Assembly: GCF_041929845.1 (NCBI RefSeq)
Contig: NZ_JBHEEH010000004.1
Span: 1 to 64,000 of the forward strand
Source of the DNA: Paenochrobactrum pullorum
GTDB taxonomy: Bacteria; Pseudomonadota; Alphaproteobacteria; Rhizobiales; Rhizobiaceae
Direction: 5' to 3'
DNA: 64,000 nucleotides
Shown: positions 1 to 9,028 of the stretch, in pieces
Position numbering within the stretch: the first letter of the stretch is position 1
Layout: the number at the start of each line of letters is the position of its first letter
Program-made: the position numbers and the translations under genes
The notes under the pieces: generated by a model
What the model was told of the DNA's origin: nothing
Seen by the model: the letters and a program-made list of their open reading frames with translations, nothing else
The model's database searches: none

Positions 1-309
1 ATGGATGACCGCTATCGTGGTGTTTATGGTGAGCGGCAGGTGGTGTTTGTCAATCCGGCTGATATGGCGGAAATGGGTGTTGAAGCCGGAGACAGAGCCG
101 ATATTATCGGCCAGTTTGATGATGGTATCAAGCGGGTTGCCGAGAATTTCCGCTTCGTGCCATATGATATTCCGCGCGGATGCGTGGCCGGTTATTATCC
201 GGAAATGAATGTGCTGGTGCCATTGGTGAGTTTTGGCGACGAAAGCTATACACCCACATCCAAATCGGTGATTGTTACTTTTCGAAAAACTGCAAAGCTT
301 GCCGCATGA
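1..309 (+). CDS. FdhF/YdeP-family molybdopterin oxidoreductase, C-terminal fragment (cut by window edge)
   Basis: The frame is open from base 1, so the ATG at position 1 is probably internal and the gene begins outside the window. The 102 residues match the C-terminal molybdopterin-dinucleotide-binding domain of the FdhF/YdeP family of formate-dehydrogenase-like enzymes. Recognisable parts are the opening DRYRGVYG, the VNPADM segment, and the AGDRADI turn typical of that beta-barrel domain. These enzymes carry a bis-MGD cofactor, are cytoplasmic, and often have an unknown substrate. The stop codon overlaps the start of the next gene by four bases, so the two are probably translationally coupled. 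The family call is good; the substrate is unknown. Confidence 0.75.
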   Translation: MDDRYRGVYGERQVVFVNPADMAEMGVEAGDRADIIGQFDDGIKRVAENFRFVPYDIPRGCVAGYYPEMNVLVPLVSFGDESYTPTSKSVIVTFRKTAKLAA

Positions 310-650
310 GCCAGCATGAGACGGCTTACAGAGAAATATCGGATACAATTCAACTGTCTGATTTAACAAAGCATTTTGTTACTTTGGTTGAGGCAATTGA
401 AGCAAAGCAATTGCCGATAACCCGTTTGGGCGCTGGTATTATCGCGGCATTGCTGTTGGATGGGGCGCATGACAGCCGCTCGTTTTCAAGGCTGTTTGAA
501 ATTGAACACGCATTGGTGCTGCGTGCGCTTGCCTATCTGGCAGCGGAAGATGGTTTTTTGACAATTACCCGACGGGATGAGCGCACTCAGCGCAGTTTTT
601 ATAGTTTGAGCGAAAAAGGTGAGAAACTGAAAGCTCAATTGATCACCTGA
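306..650 (+). CDS. Small winged-helix (MarR-like) protein coupled to the oxidoreductase
   Basis: The start at 306 gives 114 residues and forms an ATGA overlap with the stop of the upstream oxidoreductase. A longer upstream extension would only run through that gene's frame. Residues from about 50 to 114 look like a winged helix: a helical stretch with SFSRLFEIEH, then a YLAAEDGFLTI wing start, DERTQRSFYSLSEKG, and a closing helix, as in MarR-type regulators. There is no other domain. Its fixed position behind a molybdoenzyme suggests it either controls that operon or assists the enzyme. Both roles are inference. Confidence 0.6.
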   Translation: MSQHETAYREISDTIQLSDLTKHFVTLVEAIEAKQLPITRLGAGIIAALLLDGAHDSRSFSRLFEIEHALVLRALAYLAAEDGFLTITRRDERTQRSFYSLSEKGEKLKAQLIT

Positions 651-711
651 TCGGCTTAAAAGTTAAAACAGCTCTTGCTAAATGGTTCCATACAGGTTCT
701 ATTCATCTATC

Positions 712-1491
712 ATGGAGCAAATCAGTTTAAAAGAAGCGATTGAACTTACAGGCTTGCGCGAGCAGGAACGCAGCGGGCCGCTTTATAAACATTTAGCCTC
801 TGTTTTAAAAAAGCTGATCCAACAAGATGTCTTGCCTGCGGGCAGTGCCTTGCCGCCTGAACGTGAATTGGCGGATATGCTCAGTATCGGCCGTGTCACG
901 GTGCGAAGCGCTTATCAGGTGCTAGCTGATCAGCAATTGATTGAAACGCGCCACGGCAGCGGCAGATTTATAGCGGAGCGTCCGGCGCGTATCAGCCAGC
1001 CTTTATGGAAACTGACATCGTTTTCGCAAGCCATTTTAGCACGCGGTAAACAGCCCGAAGCCAAAACGCTGGATATGAAGATTGCTTTTCCAAGCGCTGA
1101 AGAAGCCGAAATTTTGCAAATTGAACGTAATACTCAGATTGTGCGGTTGCATCGTTTGCGCCTCGTTGACCAGATGCCATTGGCGCTGGAATGGGCTGTG
1201 GTACCGCGTCATTATTTAGGCGATGGACTTGATAATATCCGCTCGCTTTATAAGGCTTTTATGGCGCAGGGTTATGAACCGGTACGCGCGCAGCAACGTT
1301 TTCAGGCGGTAGCATTAGACAAGAAAAATGCACAATTGTTAAAAACCCCACCCAATGCACCCGCCTTGCTGATCGAGCGGGTATCCTATCTGACAACCGG
1401 TGAAGTGGTGGAACTGACCCGCACAATGTATCGTGGCGATGCCTATGATTTTGTCGCTGAACTCAGCATCGACGAACATCCTGACCGATAA
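712..1491 (+). CDS. GntR-family transcriptional regulator, HutC/UTRA type
   Basis: The protein has an N-terminal GntR winged helix (about residues 25-90), with the typical LPPERELADMLSIGRVTVRSAY recognition region here split as PPERELA and VTVRSAY. A C-terminal UTRA ligand-binding domain (about residues 105-255) ends in LTRTMYRGDAYDF. Regulators of this type usually sense a small metabolite such as a sugar phosphate or urocanate and repress nearby catabolic genes. The start was placed at 712 because the shorter protein begins just before the conserved helix. An in-frame ATG at 682 would add ten residues, and neither has a strong ribosome-binding site. The target operon cannot be told from this window. 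Confidence 0.85.
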   Translation: MEQISLKEAIELTGLREQERSGPLYKHLASVLKKLIQQDVLPAGSALPPERELADMLSIGRVTVRSAYQVLADQQLIETRHGSGRFIAERPARISQPLWKLTSFSQAILARGKQPEAKTLDMKIAFPSAEEAEILQIERNTQIVRLHRLRLVDQMPLALEWAVVPRHYLGDGLDNIRSLYKAFMAQGYEPVRAQQRFQAVALDKKNAQLLKTPPNAPALLIERVSYLTTGEVVELTRTMYRGDAYDFVAELSIDEHPDR

Positions 1492-1508
1492 ATTTTCCAA
1501 GATTACTC

Positions 1509-1578
1509 TTGCGGGTGCAATGTGGGCAGTGCATTACAGCTGCCATGCAATTTTGGCGAACGCTCCGGGTGGAGGAGC
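1509..1578 (+). promoter_or_regulatory. purU 5' leader with two small hairpins
   Basis: Upstream of purU two stem-loops follow each other. The first pairs GGCAG at 1525-1529 with CTGCC at 1540-1544 and can be extended by TTGC 1509-1512 with GCAA 1547-1550. The second pairs GCTCC at 1562-1566 with GGAGC at 1574-1578. The purU ribosome-binding site (GAGGAA, near 1591) lies 13 bases downstream. I could not match this to the THF, THF-II or ZTP riboswitch consensus, so it is only a candidate leader structure. Confidence 0.25.
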
Positions 1579-1601
1579 ATGGGGTTTTTTGAGGAAATAA
1601 A

Positions 1602-2486
1602 ATGCATAATTATGTTTTGACGGTGAGCTGTCGTGCGTCCCGCGGTATTGTTGCCGCGATTTCGGGCTATCTGACGGCGAAGGGTTGCAACATCATTGAC
1701 AGTGCGCAATTTGACGATCTCAAACATGGGCGTTTTTTCATGCGCATCAGCTTTATTTCCGAGGAAGGGGCGGGGCTGGAGGAGCTGCGCAGCGGTTTTG
1801 GCGAAGTCGGCGCGCCTTTTGAGATGCATTTTGAATTTCACGACACGAATGAGCGCATGAAAGTGCTGCTGATGGTATCGCGTTTTGGCCATTGCCTGAA
1901 TGATCTTCTTTATCGCTGGAAAATCGGTGCGCTACCGATTGATATTGTCGGCGTTATTTCCAACCATTTTGATTATCAAAAAGTGGTGGTCAATCATGAT
2001 ATTCCGTTCCATCATATTGTGGTGACAAAAAACAACAAGGCGGAAGCCGAAGCCCGCATGATGGCGATTGTTGAAGAAACCGGCACCGAGCTGGTGGTTC
2101 TGGCGCGCTATATGCAGATTTTGTCGGATGATCTGTGCCAGAAAATGTCAGGCCGCATCATCAATATTCACCATTCATTCTTGCCGTCATTCAAAGGGGC
2201 AAACCCTTATAAACAAGCCTATGAACGCGGGGTAAAATTGATTGGTGCGACCGCGCATTATGTGACAGCCGATCTCGATGAAGGGCCGATTATCGAACAG
2301 GATGTGGCGCGTGTGACCCATGCCCAAAGTTCGGCTGATTATGTGTCGATCGGGCGTGACGTGGAAGCGCAGGTATTGGCACGTGCCGTTCATGCCCATA
2401 TTCATCACCGCACATTTTTAAATGGTGATCGCACCGTTGTGTTTCCGGCAAGCCCGGATTCTTACGCTTCCGAGCGAATGGGATGA
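1602..2486 (+). CDS. purU: Formyltetrahydrofolate deformylase
   Basis: PurU hydrolyses 10-formyltetrahydrofolate to formate and tetrahydrofolate in the cytoplasm. It balances one-carbon pools and can supply formate for purine synthesis. The 294-residue length is normal. An N-terminal ACT domain (residues 1-85, beginning LTVSCRASRGIVAAISGYL) is followed by a formyltransferase-type catalytic domain. That domain has the conserved ARYMQILS segment, the INIHHSFLPSFKG motif with its catalytic His, and a GATAHYVTADLDEGPIIEQD region with the catalytic Asp. The start follows a GAGGAA ribosome-binding site. It stands alone and ends at a strong terminator. Confidence 0.95.
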   Translation: MHNYVLTVSCRASRGIVAAISGYLTAKGCNIIDSAQFDDLKHGRFFMRISFISEEGAGLEELRSGFGEVGAPFEMHFEFHDTNERMKVLLMVSRFGHCLNDLLYRWKIGALPIDIVGVISNHFDYQKVVVNHDIPFHHIVVTKNNKAEAEARMMAIVEETGTELVVLARYMQILSDDLCQKMSGRIINIHHSFLPSFKGANPYKQAYERGVKLIGATAHYVTADLDEGPIIEQDVARVTHAQSSADYVSIGRDVEAQVLARAVHAHIHHRTFLNGDRTVVFPASPDSYASERMG

Positions 2487-2490
2487 ATAC

Positions 2491-2519
2491 AAAAAAGCCC
2501 CGAAAATCGGGGCTTTTTC
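2491..2519. terminator. Bidirectional rho-independent terminator between purU and the aldehyde dehydrogenase
   Basis: An A-run, the stem GCCCCGA/TCGGGGC with an AAA-type loop, and a T-run are present. The symmetry of A and T tracts fits termination of the two converging genes. Confidence 0.9.
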
Positions 2520-2521
2520 CA

Positions 2522-4048
2522 TTATTCAATGTCGAATGATACACCTTGCGCCAGTGGCAAGGCTTTGGAATAATTAATCGTATTGGTGGCGCGGCGCATA
2601 TAGGCTTTCCATGCGTCGGAACCCGATTCACGGCCACCGCCCGTTTCTTTTTCACCGCCGAACGCACCGCCGATTTCTGCGCCCGATGTGCCGATATTGA
2701 CATTGGCAATGCCGCAATCAGAGCCTTCAGCCGAAAGAAAACGCTCCGCTTCCTGCAAATTCAGCGTGAAGATGGAAGAGGAAAGCCCAGCGCCAACCGC
2801 ATTGTGCTTTTCCAGCACATCGTCAAAATCACTGTATTTCATCACATAAAGAATAGGGGCAAAGGTTTCTTCGGTGACGGGTGAGGTTTGGTTCGGCATT
2901 TCTACCAAAGCTGGCTTGGTGTAATAGGCATATTCAAATCCTAAATCGACGCGGGTTCCGCCGGTTATTTTGCCGCCATTGGCGGAAGCTTTTTGCAAAC
3001 TTGCCTGCATCGCATCAAAAGCTTGTTTGTCGATTAAAGGGCCTACCAGTGCGGTGCTGGTGAGTGGGTTGCCGACGGACACTGACTGATAGGCTTTTTG
3101 CAGGCGCGGCACAAATTGATCATAGATGCTTTCATGCACAAACAAGCGGCGCATGGTGGTGCAACGCTGACCGGCTGTGCCCATCGCGCCAAAGGCAATA
3201 GCGCGCAAGGCCATATCCTGATCGGCTGACGGGCAGACAATACCGGCATTATTGCCGCCAAGCTCAAGAATGGAACGAGCAAAGCGTTTGGCCAGACGAG
3301 GGCCCACTTCGCGCCCCATACGGGTGGAACCGGTGGCGGAAACGAGCGCAACTTTTGCGTTGTCAACAAGCGCTTCACCCATCGCTTTATCGCCAAGCAG
3401 CACAGAGGAAAGATTTTTCGGAGCATCACCGAAGCGCTTCAGAGCACGCGCCAGCAGAGCGTCACAGGCAAGTGCTGTGAGTAAGCTTTTTTCGGATGGT
3501 TTCCACACGACGCTATTGCCGCAGACAAGCGCCAAAGCGGTGTTCCATGCCCAAACCGCAACAGGGAAGTTGAATGCAGAAATTACACCGACAACGCCCA
3601 GCGGATGCCATGTTTCCATCATGCGGTGGCCTGCGCGTTCGGTTGCGATGGTGAGGCCATAAAGCTGACGGGAAAGACCGACGGCGAAATCGCAAATGTC
3701 GATCATTTCCTGCACTTCGCCCAAACCCTCGGAGGTGATTTTACCCGCTTCAATGGAAACGAGGCGCCCGAGATCGTCTTTGGCGGCACGCAGTTCCTCG
3801 CTGAACAAGCGGATCAATTCACCACGGCGCGGTGCAGGCACCATGCGCCATTCTTTAAAGGCGTCATGCGCGGCATCAATGATAAGTGCCGCATCTTCTG
3901 CATTATGCGCTGGGATGGTAGCGATTTTTTCGCCGGTGACAGGCGTATAAGCATCCAGATTGCCGCTGCTAAAAAGAGAGTTTTGCACACCAAGACGGGT
4001 CAGAAGCTCTGCGGTTTCTGTTTTCACATTGCTGTTTACGCTTGTCAT
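2522..4048 (-). CDS. amaB: ALDH7-family aldehyde dehydrogenase (L-piperidine-6-carboxylate / alpha-aminoadipic semialdehyde dehydrogenase type)
   Basis: This 508-residue NAD-dependent aldehyde dehydrogenase resembles the ALDH7/AmaB group, which oxidises alpha-aminoadipic semialdehyde (in equilibrium with piperideine-6-carboxylate) to aminoadipate in lysine catabolism. Visible residues are the oxyanion Asn in ISAFNFPVAVW (N160), the general base Glu in LELGGNN (E262), and the nucleophile Cys in GTAGQRCTT (C296). The start at 4048 was chosen over one 12 codons upstream because an AAGGAAA ribosome-binding site precedes it. It is divergent from a LysR regulator, a probable local activator. No other lysine-catabolism gene is nearby, so the substrate is inferred from family similarity. 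Confidence 0.85.
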   Translation of the reverse strand: MTSVNSNVKTETAELLTRLGVQNSLFSSGNLDAYTPVTGEKIATIPAHNAEDAALIIDAAHDAFKEWRMVPAPRRGELIRLFSEELRAAKDDLGRLVSIEAGKITSEGLGEVQEMIDICDFAVGLSRQLYGLTIATERAGHRMMETWHPLGVVGVISAFNFPVAVWAWNTALALVCGNSVVWKPSEKSLLTALACDALLARALKRFGDAPKNLSSVLLGDKAMGEALVDNAKVALVSATGSTRMGREVGPRLAKRFARSILELGGNNAGIVCPSADQDMALRAIAFGAMGTAGQRCTTMRRLFVHESIYDQFVPRLQKAYQSVSVGNPLTSTALVGPLIDKQAFDAMQASLQKASANGGKITGGTRVDLGFEYAYYTKPALVEMPNQTSPVTEETFAPILYVMKYSDFDDVLEKHNAVGAGLSSSIFTLNLQEAERFLSAEGSDCGIANVNIGTSGAEIGGAFGGEKETGGGRESGSDAWKAYMRRATNTINYSKALPLAQGVSFDIE

Positions 4049-4158
4049 TGGGTATTTTCCTTTATGCTCACGACACGTCTTCATGAATTTATAGTATTAT
4101 ATCAGCGATTTTTGGCCTAAGATTGCAATTAAAATAACTATGTTGATGCGAGATCGGA

Positions 4159-5058
4159 ATGAAGCTTAATCGTCGGCTGATACCGGATATCGGTAATTTG
4201 CAAGCTTTTGAATGTGCAGCGCGTCACGGCAGTTTCACGCAAGCTGGCTTGGAACTTAACCTGACACAAAGTGCTGTGAGCCGCCAGATTAAAGAGCTGG
4301 AAAACCAGCTGGGTGTGTTGTTATTCGAGCGGGTACGCCAGCGGATTTTATTGTCTGATGCGGGCAAGAAATTTTTGCCGGAAGTGCGGCGGCTCCTGAG
4401 CCAGACAGAAGATACAATGTTGCGGGCGATGGCATCGGCGCAATCCACATCCGCTTTGAGTATTGCCACTTTGCCGACCTTTGGTAATCGCTGGTTGATG
4501 CCGCGTTTGCCGGATTTTACCAAAAACCATGCCGGTATCGCTCTGCATATTGCTTCGCGCTCGACGATTTTTGATTTTGACGAGCAGCCTTTTGATTTAG
4601 CCATTCATTATGGTAAACCGGTTTGGGCGCATGCCAGTTGCACCTATTTGTGCAGTGAAATGATTGTGCCGGTAGCATCACCGGCTTTGCTTGCAGGGCG
4701 GTCATTTAATGTGCCGGAAGATTTGCAGGCAGAGGCTTTGTTGCACTTGGAAACACGGCCGAAATTATGGGCGCAGTGGTTTGAAATGTGCGAATGCGAG
4801 ATGCAATCTGCCTATCACGGTCATCGTTTTGATCAGTTTTCCATGGTGATTGGTGCGGCCATTGCTGGCATGGGCGTGGCACTTCTGCCGCTCTATCTGA
4901 TTGAACAGGAGTTGCGATCAGGGCAATTGCAGGTGTTGTTTGAGCAGCCGTTGCAGACGGATAATGATTATTATCTGGTGGTGCCGGAGGGCAAACTTGA
5001 TAATCCGCTGACGCAGATTTTCTGCCAATGGATTTTGGGGCAGGTGCAGAAGAAATAA
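4159..5058 (+). CDS. LysR-family transcriptional regulator (GcvA-like)
   Basis: The 299-residue protein has an N-terminal LysR winged helix (about residues 12-70) with the signature FECAARHGSFTQAG and LTQSAVSRQIKELE. The C-terminal half is the usual periplasmic-binding-protein-like effector domain, of the GcvA/AmpR-like subgroup. It is transcribed divergently from the ALDH7 gene across a 110-bp gap, which is the standard arrangement for a LysR protein controlling its neighbour. The inducer is unknown; aminoadipate, pipecolate or lysine would be reasonable guesses given the target. Confidence 0.88.
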   Translation: MKLNRRLIPDIGNLQAFECAARHGSFTQAGLELNLTQSAVSRQIKELENQLGVLLFERVRQRILLSDAGKKFLPEVRRLLSQTEDTMLRAMASAQSTSALSIATLPTFGNRWLMPRLPDFTKNHAGIALHIASRSTIFDFDEQPFDLAIHYGKPVWAHASCTYLCSEMIVPVASPALLAGRSFNVPEDLQAEALLHLETRPKLWAQWFEMCECEMQSAYHGHRFDQFSMVIGAAIAGMGVALLPLYLIEQELRSGQLQVLFEQPLQTDNDYYLVVPEGKLDNPLTQIFCQWILGQVQKK

Positions 5059-5059
5059 A

Positions 5060-5095
5060 AAAACGGGCTTGTCATCAACTGACAAGCCCGTTTTG
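5060..5095. terminator. Bidirectional terminator between the LysR gene and tex
   Basis: A 15-bp perfect stem (5060-5074 with 5080-5094) around a five-base loop is flanked by A and T runs. It serves both converging genes and touches the tex stop codon. Confidence 0.9.
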
Positions 5096-5099
5096 TTTT

Positions 5100-7409
5100 T
5101 TACTTTTTGCGCATCGCTTCCAGCAATGCCGCACCAAAAGCGCCTTGCGAGCTTTCGGTACTTTTTGCATTGTTTTGCGGCTTATTTTTAAACTGTGGTG
5201 CAGTCTTTTGGGCTGTGCGCGGTGCAGGGGCAGTTTCACCACCACCATCTTTGCGCATGGTCAGGCCGATGCGCTTGCGTGGCACATCGACTTCCGTCAC
5301 GCGCACCTTTACCACATCACCGGCTTTCACCACTTCATGCGGATCTTTGACGAAACGGTCAGCCAGTTGTGAGACATGCACAAGGCCGTCTTGATGCACA
5401 CCGATATCTACAAAAGCACCAAAGGCAGCCACATTGGTGACGGTGCCTTCCAGTTGCATACCGGGTTTGAGGTCTTTGATGTCATCAATGCCATCGGCAA
5501 AGGTCGCGGTTTTAAAGCCCGGACGCGGGTCGCGGCCTGGTTTTTCCAGTTCTGCGATAATGTCTTTAACCGTTGGCAGACCAAAGCGCTCATCGACAAA
5601 AAGTTTTGGATCGAGCGCCTTCAGCATCGAGCTGTCACCCATCAGAGCGCGTACATCGCGGCCACAGGCTGCAACGATTTTTTTGGCAACGCCATAGGCT
5701 TCAGGGTGTACTGAAGAGGCATCCAGCGGTTCTTTACCATCCGGAATGCGCAAGAATCCTGCTGCTTGCTCAAAGGTGCGGTTGCCGAGGCGAGGAACCT
5801 TCAAAAGCTCTTTACGGGTTTTGAAAGGGCCTGTTTCATTGCGGTGCGTAATGATCGCCTCAGCCAAGGATTGCCCAAGACCGGAAACGCGAGCCAGCAG
5901 CGAAGCGGAAGCGGTGTTGAGATCAACGCCAACCGCATTCACCGCATCTTCCACCACAGCATCCAATGAGCGGGCGAGACGTGATTGGTCAACATCGTGC
6001 TGATATTGGCCGACGCCAATGGATTTCGGCTCGATTTTCACAAGTTCCGCCAGCGGGTCTTGCAGACGGCGGGCAATGGAAACCGCACCACGGATGGAAA
6101 CGTCCAGATCAGGAAACTCTGCCGCTGCCGTTTCGGATGCTGAATAGACCGATGCACCCGCTTCAGACACAATGACTTTCAGTGGTTTTGGAGCAGGCAT
6201 GTCGTTTAACATATCCACCACCAGACGTTCGGTCTCGCGGCTGCCGGTACCATTACCAATGGCGATCAGTTCGATCTTATGTTTGCGGATGAGCGCTGCC
6301 AGTTCGGCTTGCGAGCCGCGCAGATCATTTTTCGGTGGAAACGGATAGACGGTCGAGTGGTCAAGCAGTTTGCCGGTGCCATCAACAACCGCGACTTTGA
6401 CACCGGTGCGGATGCCCGGATCAAGTCCCATGGTAGCGCGCGATCCGGCAGGGGCGGCGAGCAGCAGGTCTTTCAAATTACGGGCAAAAACCTGAATGGC
6501 TTCTTCTTCTGCGCGCTCACGCAATTCACGCATTAAATCAAGTGACAGCGACAAAGAAAGCTTGACGCGCCATGTCCAGTTGACCACTTCCATCAGCCAT
6601 TGATCGGCAGGCAATGTGTTGCCGATCTGGTAGCTGGCGGCAATCATACGGATGACAGGCTTGAGCGGTGAAGTGTCGTCTTCATCGACTTCAATGTCGA
6701 GGGAGAGAAAATCTTCATTGCGGCCACGCAACATAGCAAGTGCGCGGTGTCCGGCAATATTGCTCCAGCGCTCTGAATGGTCGAAATAGTCGGAGAATTT
6801 AGCGCCCGCTTCTTGCTTGCCTTTCTCCACTTTGGAGCGCATATGTGCATTAGAGCGCATGTGCTGACGCAAGCGCCCAAGCAGGTCGGCGTTTTCGGTA
6901 AAACCTTCAGCGATAATGTCGCGCGCACCTTCAAGGGCAGCTTTCACATCGGCGACATCACCTTGCACATAGGTCTCAGCCAATTTTGCAGGCACAACCG
7001 TGCGGTCAGCCATAATAGCTTCGGCCAGTGGTGCAAGGCCACGCTCGCGGGCAATTTCGGCGCGTGTACGGCGCTTAGGCTTATAGGGCAGATAAATATC
7101 TTCAAGCTCGGCTTTGGTGGCGACACCGGCAATTTTCAATTGCAGATCAGGTGTCAGCTTGCTTTGCGAATTGATCGATTCAAGAATGGTATTACGGCGT
7201 GCTTCCAGCTCGCGCAAATAGGTCAGGCGCTCGGAGAGAGTACGCAATTGCGTGTCGTCCAGCCCACCGGTGACTTCCTTACGGTAACGTGCCACAAAAG
7301 GAACAGTGGAACCCTCATCGAGCAACTGAATGGCTGCGGCGGCTTGTTCCGGCCGCGCATTGATTTCCGTTGCGATGAGGGGAGCGATACGCTTGATGTC
7401 GTCTGCCAT
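5100..7409 (-). CDS. tex: Tex-family S1 RNA-binding protein
   Basis: Tex is a cytoplasmic nucleic-acid-binding protein linked to transcription and, in some bacteria, to toxin gene expression or stress tolerance. At 769 residues it has the full family architecture: an N-terminal helical Tex domain, a YqgF/RNase H-like domain around residues 325-460 (beginning GLDPGIRTGVKVAVVDG), helix-hairpin-helix repeats near 500-560 (DLNTASASLLARVSGLG), and an S1 domain near 645-720 (LEGTVTNVAAFGAFVDIG). A low-complexity basic tail of about 45 residues follows the S1 domain. A modest AAGG ribosome-binding site precedes the start. Confidence 0.95.
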   Translation of the reverse strand: MADDIKRIAPLIATEINARPEQAAAAIQLLDEGSTVPFVARYRKEVTGGLDDTQLRTLSERLTYLRELEARRNTILESINSQSKLTPDLQLKIAGVATKAELEDIYLPYKPKRRTRAEIARERGLAPLAEAIMADRTVVPAKLAETYVQGDVADVKAALEGARDIIAEGFTENADLLGRLRQHMRSNAHMRSKVEKGKQEAGAKFSDYFDHSERWSNIAGHRALAMLRGRNEDFLSLDIEVDEDDTSPLKPVIRMIAASYQIGNTLPADQWLMEVVNWTWRVKLSLSLSLDLMRELRERAEEEAIQVFARNLKDLLLAAPAGSRATMGLDPGIRTGVKVAVVDGTGKLLDHSTVYPFPPKNDLRGSQAELAALIRKHKIELIAIGNGTGSRETERLVVDMLNDMPAPKPLKVIVSEAGASVYSASETAAAEFPDLDVSIRGAVSIARRLQDPLAELVKIEPKSIGVGQYQHDVDQSRLARSLDAVVEDAVNAVGVDLNTASASLLARVSGLGQSLAEAIITHRNETGPFKTRKELLKVPRLGNRTFEQAAGFLRIPDGKEPLDASSVHPEAYGVAKKIVAACGRDVRALMGDSSMLKALDPKLFVDERFGLPTVKDIIAELEKPGRDPRPGFKTATFADGIDDIKDLKPGMQLEGTVTNVAAFGAFVDIGVHQDGLVHVSQLADRFVKDPHEVVKAGDVVKVRVTEVDVPRKRIGLTMRKDGGGETAPAPRTAQKTAPQFKNKPQNNAKSTESSQGAFGAALLEAMRKK

Positions 7410-7528
7410 ATGTAATTCAACCTTGTTTATTCATTACAGAATGATAGTTGGCTGCGAGCCTTATGCAATCAAACTGCATCATCTATGTAGCACATCCACA
7501 GGAAATGAGCTTGCTTTAATGGCTTTAT

Positions 7529-7966
7529 TTATAGACGGGCGCGGGTGCTGCGCGGAGTGGCCAGAAGCAAATTGGTTTCACTTGCGGTAATGCCCGGAAG
7601 CAAACGGATGCGGCGCAAAATAGCGTCGAAATCGGAGAGTGTTGCAGCGCCAAGTTCGACGATCAAATCCCAGCGGCCATTGGTGGTGTGGATGGCGGAA
7701 ATTTCGGCAAAGCCGCCGAGCGAGCGCACAATACGGTCGGTCACATGGCCTTCAATTTCAATCATCATAATGCCGCGTACGGGTAGTTCGACGGCATCGG
7801 CGCGCAAAATCACCGTATAACCAAGAATGTCGCCTGATTTTTCCAGACGTTCTATGCGGGCACGCACAGTGGCGCGGGAAAGGTCGGTTTCGAGCGCCAA
7901 ATCAGAGATGCTGCGCCGCCCGTTATGACGCAATAATGTGATGAGTTTTTCGTCAATCGAATCCAT
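7529..7966 (-). CDS. Lrp/AsnC-family transcriptional regulator
   Basis: This 145-residue protein has the AsnC-type helix-turn-helix (about residues 3-60, with SISDLALETDLSRATVRARI divided over two helices). It is followed by a RAM ligand-binding domain (about residues 65-140) that would bind an amino acid and drive oligomerisation. It is divergent from arginase across 126 bp of AT-rich sequence. By analogy with other alphaproteobacterial arginase regulators it probably responds to arginine or ornithine and controls rocF-ocd. The regulatory target is inferred from position. Confidence 0.9.
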   Translation of the reverse strand: MDSIDEKLITLLRHNGRRSISDLALETDLSRATVRARIERLEKSGDILGYTVILRADAVELPVRGIMMIEIEGHVTDRIVRSLGGFAEISAIHTTNGRWDLIVELGAATLSDFDAILRRIRLLPGITASETNLLLATPRSTRARL

Positions 7967-8092
7967 GATTTTCCAAAGTGATAAATTAATCTGCCATTAT
8001 GATAAGTTAAAATAACATATTTGCCAATTCGACCTGTTCGTTTTGCCAGTGCCTTATGCTCAACTGAAAACTTAAAAAATGAGGGTTTGCGG

Positions 8093-9022
8093 ATGGATTG
8101 CAAAATTATCGGAGTGCCGGTGCAAGAAGGCACCGGACGTATGGGCTGCAATATGGGGCCAAACGGTTTTCGGGCAGCTGGGCTTATTCAGGCGATCACA
8201 GAGCTTGGTCATAAAGTGGAAGATCTGGGTGATCTGGTGCCGGCAGAAAAAGGCAATCTCACCCATCCTAATTTGGTGATTAAAAATCTTAATGAGACGG
8301 TTGCATGGATTAAAGCAACTAGTGAAAAAGCCTATCAGCTTGCAGGTGAGGGTTTCCCGATCTTTTTAGGCGGAGATCATTTGGTGGCCGCTGGTTCTGT
8401 TGCCGGTGTGCAGCGCTATGCGAGCGAGAAAGGCAAAAAGCTTTTTGTGCTCTGGCTGGATGCGCATACGGATTTTCATAATCTAAACACCACCGACAGC
8501 GGCAATCTGCATGGTACGCCTGTTGCTTATTATACCGGTCAGGCCGGGTTTGAAGGTTATTATCCGGACCTTGCTGCCCCTGTTGACCCGAACAATATTT
8601 GCATGATGGGCATTCGCAGTGTTGATCCGGCAGAGCGCCAGATGATCAGCAAAACCGGTGTTACCGTGCATGATATGCGCGTTATTGACGAGCACGGTGT
8701 GGGCGTGTTGTTGCGTGATTTTCTGGCTCGTGTGAAACGTGAAGACGGCATGTTGCACGTCAGCCTTGATGTCGATTTTCTTGATCCACAGATAGCGCCA
8801 GCCGTTGGCACCACTGTGCCGGGCGGCGCGACGTTCCGCGAAGCGCATCTGATTATGGAAATGCTGCATGATAGTGGCTTGGTCACGAGCCTCGATCTGG
8901 TGGAGCTTAATCCGTTTCTGGATGAGCGCGGACGTACCGCGCATGTGATGGTGGATTTAACCGCCAGTCTGTTTGGGCGTCGTGTGATGGATCGCCCGAC
9001 GGTGAGTTATACGGGGGAGTGA
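8093..9022 (+). CDS. rocF: Arginase
   Basis: Arginase hydrolyses L-arginine to L-ornithine and urea in the cytoplasm using two Mn ions. The 309-residue protein shows all metal-binding motifs: GGDH with H96, DAHTD with D123, H125 and D127, and the DVDFLDP motif with D226 and D228. The start at 8093 was chosen over one 24 codons upstream because it begins the conserved CKIIGVPV strand and follows a GAGGG ribosome-binding site. It precedes ornithine cyclodeaminase by six bases, so both are in one operon that converts arginine to proline. The divergent Lrp-type gene is the likely regulator. Confidence 0.95.
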   Translation: MDCKIIGVPVQEGTGRMGCNMGPNGFRAAGLIQAITELGHKVEDLGDLVPAEKGNLTHPNLVIKNLNETVAWIKATSEKAYQLAGEGFPIFLGGDHLVAAGSVAGVQRYASEKGKKLFVLWLDAHTDFHNLNTTDSGNLHGTPVAYYTGQAGFEGYYPDLAAPVDPNNICMMGIRSVDPAERQMISKTGVTVHDMRVIDEHGVGVLLRDFLARVKREDGMLHVSLDVDFLDPQIAPAVGTTVPGGATFREAHLIMEMLHDSGLVTSLDLVELNPFLDERGRTAHVMVDLTASLFGRRVMDRPTVSYTGE

Positions 9023-9028
9023 GGTAGC

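Noticed and set aside
1500..1601. Known THF, THF-II or ZTP riboswitch ahead of purU
   Set aside because: The conserved cores (for example CCGCCTGGGC of ZTP) are absent, so only generic hairpins are reported.
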